A stretch of DNA of 64,000 nt from JAENVU01 sp963801105 (GTDB taxonomy: Bacteria > Actinomycetota > Acidimicrobiia > IMCC26256 > JAENVU01). The stretch spans positions 2,046,001 to 2,110,000 of the forward strand of contig CAWDDH010000003.1 in NCBI GenBank assembly GCA_963801105.1, in the 5' to 3' direction. A program made the translations under genes and the position numbers. The first letter of the stretch is position 1; every line of letters begins with the position of its first letter. The notes below the pieces were generated by a model. It searched no databases and was not told the DNA's origin. It saw only the letters and a list, made by a program, of their open reading frames with translations. This document shows, in pieces, positions 58,108 through 64,000 of this stretch.

Positions 58108-58113
58108 CGCCGG

Positions 58114-59082
58114 ATGGCCAGGCTCGTGATCGTCGGCGCGGGAGCGATCGGTGGCGTGGTCGGGGCGCGTCTCGCCGAGGTCGGCGCGGACGTCACGCTC
58201 GTCGCGCGCGGCGCCCACGCCGACGCGATCGAGTCCGTCGGCCTCGAGCTGGCCGAGCCTGACCGCTGCATCCGCATCCCCGTGCCGATCGTCCGTCGCG
58301 TCGACGACGCCGGGATCGGTCCCGAAACCACCGTGCTGCTCGCGGTCAAGAGCCAGGACACCGCGGGCGTCGTTGCCGACCTCACCGGTGCGGCACCGCC
58401 GGAGACCCCGGTTGCGTGCTTCCAGAACGGCGTCGCGAACGAGCGCACCGTGGGGGCGCGCTTTCCGAACGTCCTCGGCGTCGTCGTGATGATGCCCGCT
58501 GCTCACCTCGCGCCCGGACGGGTGGAGGCCTACGCCTCTCCGATCCCGGGGCTCTTCGACATCGGCCGGCCCGCGGGCGGTGCGGACGATCGCGCGACCG
58601 CGCTCGCGCTCGACCTCCGGGGGGCCGGGTTCGACGCCCGCGCGGTGCCCGACGTGATGCGGTGGAAGCACACGAAGCTGCTGATGAACCTCGGCAATGC
58701 GGTCGAGGCGCTGTGTGGTCTCGACGCCGATGGCATCGAGTTGGTGCGCCGCGCCCGCGCCGAGGGCGAGGCGTGCCTGGCGGCGGCCGGCATCGCCTTC
58801 GCCTCCGACGCGGAAGAGCGGGAGCGGCGTGGTGAGCTCCTGCAGGTGCGGACGATCGACGGTGCCCGCCGCGGCGGCGGGTCGTCGTGGCAGTCGCTCG
58901 CCCGGGGGCTCGGCTCCATCGAGGCCGACGCGCTGAACGGCGAGATCGTCCGGATGGGTGCCGGTGCCGGGGTGGCGGCACCGGTCAACGCGCTGCTGTG
59001 CGAGCGCGCGCTGGCCGCGGCGGCTGCACGGGTTCCGCCGGGTTCGGTCCCGGCCGCCGAGCTGCTCGCCGCGCTCGGCTGA
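58114..59082 (+). CDS. Ketopantoate reductase (PanE/ApbA) family protein
   Basis: A 322-residue two-domain reductase. The N-terminal Rossmann fold has LVIVGAGAIGGVVGARLAEVG (split) and LLAVKSQDT; FQNGVANE is the conserved Asn-Gly of the family. The C-terminal helical domain has RWKHTKLLMNLGNAVEAL, holding the catalytic Lys, and SSWQSLARGLGSIEADALNGE, which binds the substrate. It probably reduces 2-dehydropantoate or a similar 2-oxoacid with NADPH. coaD 2.6 kb away serves the same CoA pathway, but the link is only circumstantial. Confidence 0.85.
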   Translation: MARLVIVGAGAIGGVVGARLAEVGADVTLVARGAHADAIESVGLELAEPDRCIRIPVPIVRRVDDAGIGPETTVLLAVKSQDTAGVVADLTGAAPPETPVACFQNGVANERTVGARFPNVLGVVVMMPAAHLAPGRVEAYASPIPGLFDIGRPAGGADDRATALALDLRGAGFDARAVPDVMRWKHTKLLMNLGNAVEALCGLDADGIELVRRARAEGEACLAAAGIAFASDAEERERRGELLQVRTIDGARRGGGSSWQSLARGLGSIEADALNGEIVRMGAGAGVAAPVNALLCERALAAAAARVPPGSVPAAELLAALG

Positions 59083-59088
59083 GCGGCG

Positions 59089-60024
59089 TCAGCGCTTCGC
59101 GCCGGCGACGACCGCGAGCCGGTCGAGCCCGAGCCCGGAGATCATGAGACGCTCCTTCGGGCTGGCGAGTAGCACCCGGGTCCAGTCCGTGAAGCCGCCG
59201 TCGCCGACCTCGATCCATCCGGCGTCGGTCACCACGCCGAGCTTGAAGCAGAGGTCGCGGTAGTAGCCGCGCCCCGTCGCGCGGTCGGCGTCGCGCGTCA
59301 CCGTCACCTGCGGAAGCGCGGCGGCCACGTCGCCGATGATCGCGTCCGTGTACGCGTCCCGGAGGTTGGTGAGGCGGATCTCGATCGGCGCCGGGGTGAC
59401 CGCGCCGACCGCGAGGCACAGCGCGGCGAGATGCTCCGGCAGCGCCGCGCGTTCGAACCCGAGGTTGCCGAGATCGCGGCCGGCGGTCACCAGGCCGAGC
59501 ACCGTGAAGTGCGGGAGGAGTCCGGGGGGCGGGGGTTGGGCGCGCAGCACCCGCTGCACCGCACCGAGCCGGAAGGAGTCCGAGGTCCCGCGCCGCCGGG
59601 TGGCCGCGAGCAGCGCCAGCGCGTTCGTCGGGTCCGCGGCGACCTCCGTGCCGCGGGTGGTGGCGACCACCTTGTCCTGATGGACGGTCGCGACCACCGA
59701 GTGCGTCCCGAGGGGGGTGACGGGCGCCAGCTCCACGAGCTCGAACACGTGGGGCAACGCGTCGCAGACACCCGCGGTCGTGCGGTGCAGGACGCGTGCG
59801 TCGACGGCGCCGGGCACCACGAACCGGTCCCGGCGGACCGCACGCAGCAGCTCGGACGGGGTGGTGCGCGCCGCGCGTCGACGAGCGACCTCGAGCAGGA
59901 AGGACGTGAGATCGGCCCCACTGACCGCGCCGAGCACCTCGAGCGCGTCCGGAGCGCCCAGCGCGTCGAGGACCCTCCGGGCGGCGGGGGATGCGTCGTC
60001 GCCGGTCGCCTCGTGCGCGTCCAT
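59089..60024 (-). CDS. Putative class II aminoacyl-tRNA-synthetase-like paralogue, function unknown
   Basis: A 311-residue soluble protein. The C-terminal part has YYRDLCFKLGVVTDAGWIEV and GDGGFTDW, ending KERLMISGLGLDRLAVV. GLGLDRLA fits motif 3 (GxGxDR) of class II synthetases, and the preceding YxxLxFKLG strands resemble the PheRS/HisRS core. The first 60 residues are helical (SPAARRVLDALGAPDALEVL). It lacks an anticodon-binding domain. HisZ- or EpmA-like stand-alone cores are possible analogues. It is divergent from rsmD. The family call is tentative; I do not recognise a characterised member. Confidence 0.5.
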   Translation of the reverse strand: MDAHEATGDDASPAARRVLDALGAPDALEVLGAVSGADLTSFLLEVARRRAARTTPSELLRAVRRDRFVVPGAVDARVLHRTTAGVCDALPHVFELVELAPVTPLGTHSVVATVHQDKVVATTRGTEVAADPTNALALLAATRRRGTSDSFRLGAVQRVLRAQPPPPGLLPHFTVLGLVTAGRDLGNLGFERAALPEHLAALCLAVGAVTPAPIEIRLTNLRDAYTDAIIGDVAAALPQVTVTRDADRATGRGYYRDLCFKLGVVTDAGWIEVGDGGFTDWTRVLLASPKERLMISGLGLDRLAVVAGAKR

Positions 60025-60085
60025 CCGGTGAGGCTACGGGCCGGCCCCGGCCGCGGGAGGGGAGTTGCACGGGCCGGACGGGCCG

Positions 60086-60091
60086 TACGAT
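60086..60091 (+). promoter_or_regulatory. -10 box, leaderless start of rsmD
   Basis: TACGAT, seven bases before GTG 60099; TTGCAC at 60065-60070 is a possible -35 with a short 15-base spacer. Confidence 0.45.
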
Positions 60092-60098
60092 CGGGACC

Positions 60099-60722
60099 GT
60101 GCAGCGTGGGAAGCCGGGCAGCGGGAGAGGCCCGCGCATCATCGCCGGCGAGCTCGGAGGGCTGCGCCTCGTGGCCCCTCGGGGCACGCGCACCCGCCCG
60201 ACCACCGACCGCGTGAAGGAGTCGGTCTTCGGTGCGCTCGGTGGCGCGCTCCTGGCGGGCGCCCACGTGCTCGACGGCTACGCGGGCTCCGGCGCGCTCG
60301 CCCTGGAGGCGCTCTCGCGGGGCGCGGCCCGGGCCGTGCTGGTCGACCGGGATCCGCGTGCGGTGGACGCGATCCGACGCAACCTCGCGACGACCCGCTG
60401 CTCGGACCGGGCTGTCGTGGTGCGACGCACGCTCGCGGCCTACCTGCACGGGCCGCCCCCGGATCCGGCGTTCGACCTCGTGTTCCTCGACCCGCCCTAC
60501 GAGACGAGCGGCGCCGACCTGGCGCGGGTGCTGGAGGCCCTGGGTGCGCCGGGGTGGCTGTCCGGCGACGCCGGGATCGTGGTCGAACGGGCTGCGAGCG
60601 CCGGACCACCCCCGATCCCGGCGTCGTGGCGAGTCGCGTGGGAACGCGCGTACGGCGATACGCTCGTGGTCCTCACCGGCCCGGACGCCGGCGAGCCGAA
60701 GGCCGTCGGCCCGACGGTCTGA
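60099..60722 (+). CDS. rsmD: 16S rRNA (guanine(966)-N2)-methyltransferase RsmD
   Basis: A 207-residue methyltransferase. RIIAGELGGLRLVAPRGTRT and RPTTDRVKESVFGAL are the RsmD N-terminal signatures, VLDGYAGSGALALEALSRGA is motif I, and LVFLDPPYE is the catalytic DPPY. It methylates G966 of 16S rRNA during 30S assembly. GTG 60099 fits the leaderless -10 box. It is followed 25 bases later by coaD, the usual bacterial pairing. Confidence 0.93.
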   Translation: MQRGKPGSGRGPRIIAGELGGLRLVAPRGTRTRPTTDRVKESVFGALGGALLAGAHVLDGYAGSGALALEALSRGAARAVLVDRDPRAVDAIRRNLATTRCSDRAVVVRRTLAAYLHGPPPDPAFDLVFLDPPYETSGADLARVLEALGAPGWLSGDAGIVVERAASAGPPPIPASWRVAWERAYGDTLVVLTGPDAGEPKAVGPTV

Positions 60723-60747
60723 CGTCGATCCAGGAGCTCCTCCCCAC

Positions 60748-61233
60748 GTGGCCACCGCACTCTGCCCGGGATCCTTCGACCCGGTCACCCTCGGTCATCT
60801 CGACATCATCGAGCGGACCGCGCGGCATTTCGACCATGTCATCGTCGCCGTCATCCGCAACCCCCAGAAGTCGCAATCGCTCTTCACGCTCGAGGAGCGT
60901 CAGGAAATGCTCCACGAGGAGACCGCGCACCTCGACAACGTCGGCATCGAGTTCTTCAAGGGGCTCCTCGTCGACTTCGCCCGCGACCACGGGGCCGCGG
61001 CCATCGTGAAGGGCCTGCGCGCGGTGTCGGACTTCGACTATGAGCTGCAGATGGCGCAGATGAACCAGCGCCTCTCCGGCATCGACACCTTCTTCATCTC
61101 CACCAGTCCGCAGCATTCGTTCCTGTCGTCGAGCCTCGTCAAGGAGGTCGCGCGCTTCGGGGGGGACGTCTCGAGCATGGTGCCGCCGTCGGTGATGCGC
61201 CGGCTCGAGCAGCGCTACGAGGAGGCTCGATGA
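60748..61233 (+). CDS. coaD: Phosphopantetheine adenylyltransferase
   Basis: A 161-residue enzyme. ALCPGSFDPVTLGHLDIIER gives the TxGH-type nucleotide motif, GLRAVSDFDYELQMAQMN the substrate loop, and STSPQHSFLSSSLVKEVARF the C-terminal ISSTxVR-like segment. It makes dephospho-CoA from 4'-phosphopantetheine and ATP. GTG 60748 is used, with CAGGAG about 11 bases upstream. Its TGA overlaps the ATG of the next gene (ATGA). Confidence 0.95.
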   Translation: MATALCPGSFDPVTLGHLDIIERTARHFDHVIVAVIRNPQKSQSLFTLEERQEMLHEETAHLDNVGIEFFKGLLVDFARDHGAAAIVKGLRAVSDFDYELQMAQMNQRLSGIDTFFISTSPQHSFLSSSLVKEVARFGGDVSSMVPPSVMRRLEQRYEEAR

Positions 61234-61775
61234 GCGACGTCGACGAGTTCCCACCCGAGACGCTCGACACCGAGGAGCTGATCCTCCAGGTCCGCGACCA
61301 CATCGAGGCCGCCCGCTCGGTCCCCATGTCCGCGAGCGTCATGGTCAACCGGGACGAGCTCGTCGGGCTGCTCGAGGACGCCGTTCAGGCCCTGCCCGAG
61401 GAGATCCGCCAGGCCCGCTGGCTCCTGAAGGAGCGGGAGGAGTTCCTGGCCAAGGCCCGCCGCGAGGCCGAGGACATCATCGACGCGGGCCGCCAGCAGG
61501 CCCAGCGGATGGTCGAGAAGACCGAGGTCGTGCGGGAGGCGAACCTGCACGCCCGCCGGATCGTCGACGACGCCGAGAAGACCGCCCGGGACCTGCGCCA
61601 CGAGGCGGAGGACTACATCGACCAGAAGCTGGCGAGCTTCGAGGTCGTGCTCGAGCGCACGATGAACGCCGTCTCCAAGGGTCGGGACCGGCTGCGGGCC
61701 GTGGTCCCCGAGGCCGAGGTGGAGGTGCCCGAGGACGCCGAGGACTCGACGTTCTTCGACCAGGACCTCACCTAG
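61230..61775 (+). CDS. Coiled-coil protein of the coaD-yceD region
   Basis: A 181-residue, highly charged protein that is mostly coiled coil between about 55 and 150 (EEFLAKARREAEDIIDAGRQ, EDYIDQKLASFEVVLERTMN). It resembles conserved actinobacterial proteins in the same position (Rv2927c-like), sometimes likened to ATP-synthase b or DivIVA coiled coils. It starts inside the coaD stop (ATGA), so it is translated with coaD. The acidic C-terminus (EVEVPEDAEDSTFF) is probably flexible. The function is unknown. Confidence 0.8.
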   Translation: MSDVDEFPPETLDTEELILQVRDHIEAARSVPMSASVMVNRDELVGLLEDAVQALPEEIRQARWLLKEREEFLAKARREAEDIIDAGRQQAQRMVEKTEVVREANLHARRIVDDAEKTARDLRHEAEDYIDQKLASFEVVLERTMNAVSKGRDRLRAVVPEAEVEVPEDAEDSTFFDQDLT

Positions 61776-61829
61776 GCCCGCCGCCCGCCGCCCCGGGCTG
61801 GCAGCATCTGGAAATTGCGTCTGGCCTGC

Positions 61830-61835
61830 TAGTAT
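61830..61835 (+). promoter_or_regulatory. Possible -10 box of the yceD-rpmF-plsX-acpP operon
   Basis: TAGTAT in a short low-GC patch, about 95 bases before ATG 61930. The leader contains CGGCC/GGCCG and other small inverted repeats (61844-61870). Confidence 0.35.
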
Positions 61836-61929
61836 CCGACGGTCGGCCGGTGGGCCGAACCGGTGTGATCGGGTGGGGTCCGCGCCCTCCTCGCGTCGCG
61901 CCGTGCCAACGTCCTACGCGTACGAGGCC

Positions 61930-62433
61930 ATGACCGCGCTCCGCTCCAACGTGTCCGATCTGCTGCATCACCCGGCCGCGCGCCGGTCCGTGCGCGTCGA
62001 GATCCCTGGGAGCGAGTTCGGTGGCGTGGCCGGCTCCCGACTGAGCGCCGCACCGCTGGTCGTCGACGTGTGGCTCGAGCGCGTGCCCGACGGGATCGTC
62101 GTGCACGGCACCGTCACCGGTGAGTACGAGTCCGAGTGCAGCCGCTGCCTGCAGCCGGTGCGCGGCGAGTGCTCCTTCCCCATCCGAGAGCTGTTCGAGG
62201 CCGAGCCCATCGAGGGCGAGACCTACCCGCTCGAGGGCGAGACGATCGACCTCGAGCTGCCGGTGCGTGACACCGTCATCGTGGACCTCCCCCGGGCGCC
62301 GTTGTGCCGGGAGGACTGTGCCGGACTGTGCCCGGTGTGCGGCATCGACCACAACACCGCTGAGTGCGATTGCGATCTGCACCCGCCCGATCCTCGGTGG
62401 GACGCGCTCCGCGCGCTCACCTTCGACGACTGA
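61930..62433 (+). CDS. YceD/DUF177 family protein
   Basis: A 167-residue protein. VTGEYESECSRCLQPVRGEC supplies the CxxC pair typical of DUF177, and the C-terminus CREDCAGLCPVCGIDHN adds a second metal-binding-like cluster. YceD is linked to rRNA/ribosome biogenesis, and its coupling to rpmF (26 bases downstream) is conserved across bacteria. ATG 61930 is chosen because homology (LRSNVSDLL) starts there; a GTG at 61873 would add 19 residues. Confidence 0.85.
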   Translation: MTALRSNVSDLLHHPAARRSVRVEIPGSEFGGVAGSRLSAAPLVVDVWLERVPDGIVVHGTVTGEYESECSRCLQPVRGECSFPIRELFEAEPIEGETYPLEGETIDLELPVRDTVIVDLPRAPLCREDCAGLCPVCGIDHNTAECDCDLHPPDPRWDALRALTFDD

Positions 62434-62459
62434 CCCCGACAGAATCCGAGGAGCAACCG

Positions 62460-62639
62460 ATGGCCGTCCCCAAGCGCAAGACCCCGCGTTCGAAGACGCG
62501 GAGCCGCAGGGCCGCGAGCTGGCGGACCGAGGAGCCGGCGCGCTCGCTCTGTCCGACCTGCGGCGCGGTGAAGCTGCCGCACACGGTCTGCGGCAACTGC
62601 GGCACCTACCGCGGGCGTCAGGTCCTCGACGCGCAGTGA
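62460..62639 (+). CDS. rpmF: 50S ribosomal protein L32
   Basis: A 59-residue L32: MAVPKRKTPRSKTRSRRA at the start, then the zinc ribbon CPTCGAVKLPHTVCGNC with both CxxC pairs, ending GTYRGRQV. The start is confirmed by GAGGAG five bases upstream. It lies between yceD and plsX, the usual arrangement with fatty-acid synthesis genes. Confidence 0.95.
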   Translation: MAVPKRKTPRSKTRSRRAASWRTEEPARSLCPTCGAVKLPHTVCGNCGTYRGRQVLDAQ

Positions 62640-62643
62640 CCTC

Positions 62644-63726
62644 GTGAACCCTGCCGCTGCTGGCGACCCGGAGCTGCTCACCGTCGCGATCGACGCGATG
62701 GGCGGAGATCACGCGCCCGACGCCATTGTCGACGGTGCCTGCCAGGCCGCGGGGTCCGTGGGCTGTCGGATCCTGCTCGTCGGCGACGAGGCGGCGATCC
62801 TCGCCACCCGCCCCGACGGCACCCTGCCGGAGGGCGTGACCATCCGCGCCGCCGGTCAGGTGATCGCGATGGACGACGAGCCCGGGGCGGCGGTCCGCAC
62901 GAAGAAGGACGCCTCCGTGGTGCGGGCCGCCGAGGCGGTCCGCGACGGCGGCGCCCATGCGATGGTCGGCGCCGGCAACACCGGGGCCACCATGGCCGCC
63001 GCGCTGTTGCGCTACGGCCGGATCAAGGGCGTCGCGCGCCCGGCGATCGGGGTGCCGATCCCGGTCCCGTTCGCCGCGCCGCACCTGCTCGTCGACGGCG
63101 GCGCGACTGTGGACTGCACCCCCGAGTGGCTGGTGCAGTTCGCCCAGATGGGCCGCGCGTACGCGCGCCTGCGCCTCGGCGTCGACGATCCGACGGTCGG
63201 GCTGCTGTCCAACGGCGAGGAACCGGGCAAGGGCGACGACCTCCGCAAGCAGACGTTCCCGTTGCTCGACGGGTTCCCGTGGTTCGTCGGCAACGTCGAG
63301 GGTCGCGACCTCATGTCAGGCCATCCGCACGTGATCGTCACCGACGGCTTCACCGGCAACGTCGCGCTCAAGACGGTCGAGGGCGCGCTCAAGGCCGCCG
63401 CCGGGTTGGTGTTCACGACCCTGTCGTCCACACCCGAGGCCAAGGCCGCGTCCGAGGTGGTCGCGCCGTTGCTGCTCCAGGGTGTGACCGACTACTTCGA
63501 TCCGGACACCTTCGGCGGCGCGGCCCTGCTCGGCGTGAACGGCGTCTGTGTGATCTCGCACGGCTCCTCGAGCGCGCGCGCGATCGTCAACGCGGTCCAG
63601 CTCGCGGTCGACTGCGTGACCGGAGGGTTCGTCACCCGGATGCAGGAAGCCATCGTCGACGACCGCGCCGGATCGCGGGCCGGGGTCGACACCGTCACCG
63701 TCGGAGAGGACGCCTATGCCGGCTGA
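62644..63726 (+). CDS. plsX: Phosphate acyltransferase PlsX
   Basis: A 360-residue enzyme. VAIDAMGGDHAPDAIVDGA is the N-terminal signature; AMVGAGNTGATMAAALL, GLLSNGEEPGKGDDLRK, FVGNVEGRDLMSG and VIVTDGFTGNVALKTVEGA are PlsX hallmarks. It turns acyl-ACP into acyl-phosphate for phosphatidate synthesis. GTG 62644 follows the rpmF stop by four bases. Its 3' end overlaps the acyl carrier protein gene by 11 bases. Confidence 0.95.
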   Translation: MNPAAAGDPELLTVAIDAMGGDHAPDAIVDGACQAAGSVGCRILLVGDEAAILATRPDGTLPEGVTIRAAGQVIAMDDEPGAAVRTKKDASVVRAAEAVRDGGAHAMVGAGNTGATMAAALLRYGRIKGVARPAIGVPIPVPFAAPHLLVDGGATVDCTPEWLVQFAQMGRAYARLRLGVDDPTVGLLSNGEEPGKGDDLRKQTFPLLDGFPWFVGNVEGRDLMSGHPHVIVTDGFTGNVALKTVEGALKAAAGLVFTTLSSTPEAKAASEVVAPLLLQGVTDYFDPDTFGGAALLGVNGVCVISHGSSSARAIVNAVQLAVDCVTGGFVTRMQEAIVDDRAGSRAGVDTVTVGEDAYAG

Positions 63727-64000
63727 GACCCACTCGACCCACGAGCCCGTGAGCGCGGAGGACGTGTTCGCGATCGTCCGGACGCATCTCGCGGAGATCC
63801 TCGAGATCGACGACGCGACCATTACGATGGACTCGACCTTCGCCGACGACCTCAACGCCGACTCGCTCGCGCTGATCGAGCTGGTCGAGGCGCTCGAGGA
63901 GGATCTCGGCGAGCGCACCGTCGGCTTCACGGTCGATGACGAGGACCTCGGCGATCTGAAGTCGGTCAGGGACGCCGTCGACTACGTGACCGCACGCCTC
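63716..64000 (+). CDS. acpP: Acyl carrier protein, partial at the window end
   Basis: The first 95 codons of an ACP continue off the right edge. FADDLNADSLALIELVEALE contains the Ser (in DSL) that carries phosphopantetheine. The N-terminus is extended by about 15 residues (PAETHSTHEPVSAED) relative to E. coli ACP. GGAGAGGA lies five bases before ATG 63716. It carries growing acyl chains in fatty-acid synthesis and is the donor for PlsX, with which it overlaps. Confidence 0.93.
   Translation, partial: MPAETHSTHEPVSAEDVFAIVRTHLAEILEIDDATITMDSTFADDLNADSLALIELVEALEEDLGERTVGFTVDDEDLGDLKSVRDAVDYVTARL

Noticed and set aside
1..64000. CRISPR arrays, tRNA or rRNA genes, transposases and integrases
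   Set aside because: I searched by eye on both strands and found no regular direct repeats, tRNA-like cloverleaf in the short gaps, or transposase/integrase motifs.

Overview
This is 64 kb of very GC-rich (roughly 70 %), gene-dense DNA. There is no gene-free stretch over 300 bases and I see no rRNA, tRNA, CRISPR array, prophage or insertion sequence. Gene content suggests a chromosomal segment of a high-GC actinobacterium: rpmB, a DAK2/FakA-like gene, recG, rsmD, coaD, a coiled-coil gene, yceD, rpmF, plsX and acpP run in an order much like that of mycobacteria. Several F420/FMN luciferase-like oxidoreductases, an AMACR-type racemase, acyl-CoA enzymes and a MhuD-like domain fit the same group. 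Many starts have a TANNNT box only 6-10 bases upstream and no Shine-Dalgarno, the actinobacterial leaderless pattern. An acidimicrobial lineage is my inference, not something the sequence proves.

Layout. 1-13.3 kb: lipid/terpenoid-type catabolism (LimB-like monooxygenase, alpha/beta hydrolase, two APH-fold kinases, acyl-CoA carboxylase beta subunit, acyl-CoA dehydrogenase, zinc dehydrogenase behind a TetR-like operator), a geranylgeranyl-reductase-family flavoprotein and an ABC-2 exporter. 13.4-15.2 kb: etfBA, the electron acceptor for the acyl-CoA dehydrogenases. 15.3-24.9 kb: xthA, an APH-DUF6285 kinase, methyltransferase, PhyH-like oxygenase, SMP-30-like lactonase, AMACR-like racemase, then an operon of two secreted Thr/Pro-rich proteins and a ferric-reductase-like membrane protein. 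25.1-31.5 kb: purK, thermonuclease, PLP decarboxylase, UvrD2-like helicase, bPH2-SHOCT protein. 31.5-36 kb: metal-receptor protein, a tightly coupled SpeD-like plus GNAT/LuxI-like pair, and a GGDEF-EAL protein. 36-40.8 kb: galK, galT and PAC2. 40.8-43.3 kb: an apparent MhuD-like/acyl-CoA synthetase fusion and a four-helix membrane protein. 43.3-52.6 kb: ddl, a small Lrp/AsnC-type protein, GH3 glucosidase, hydrolase, LLM enzyme, pckG and a DUF2510 membrane protein. 52.6-64 kb: translation, DNA-repair, CoA and fatty-acid core genes.

The strongest system-level candidate for something undescribed is the SpeD-like/GNAT-LuxI-like pair at 32.3-33.6 kb: one gene resembles S-adenosylmethionine decarboxylase but has a changed autocleavage site, the other has an autoinducer-synthase-like layout, they overlap by one base, and a c-di-GMP gene converges on them.

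Caution on sequence quality: at least six, and probably seven, genes (near 15.7, 17.8, 24.07, 32.2, 38.44, 40.37 and 49.7 kb) have their reading frame restored by removing one base. The same kind of event could also have created the apparent MhuD-FadD fusion. Insertion-type assembly errors are the simplest explanation, so these genes are probably intact in the organism.
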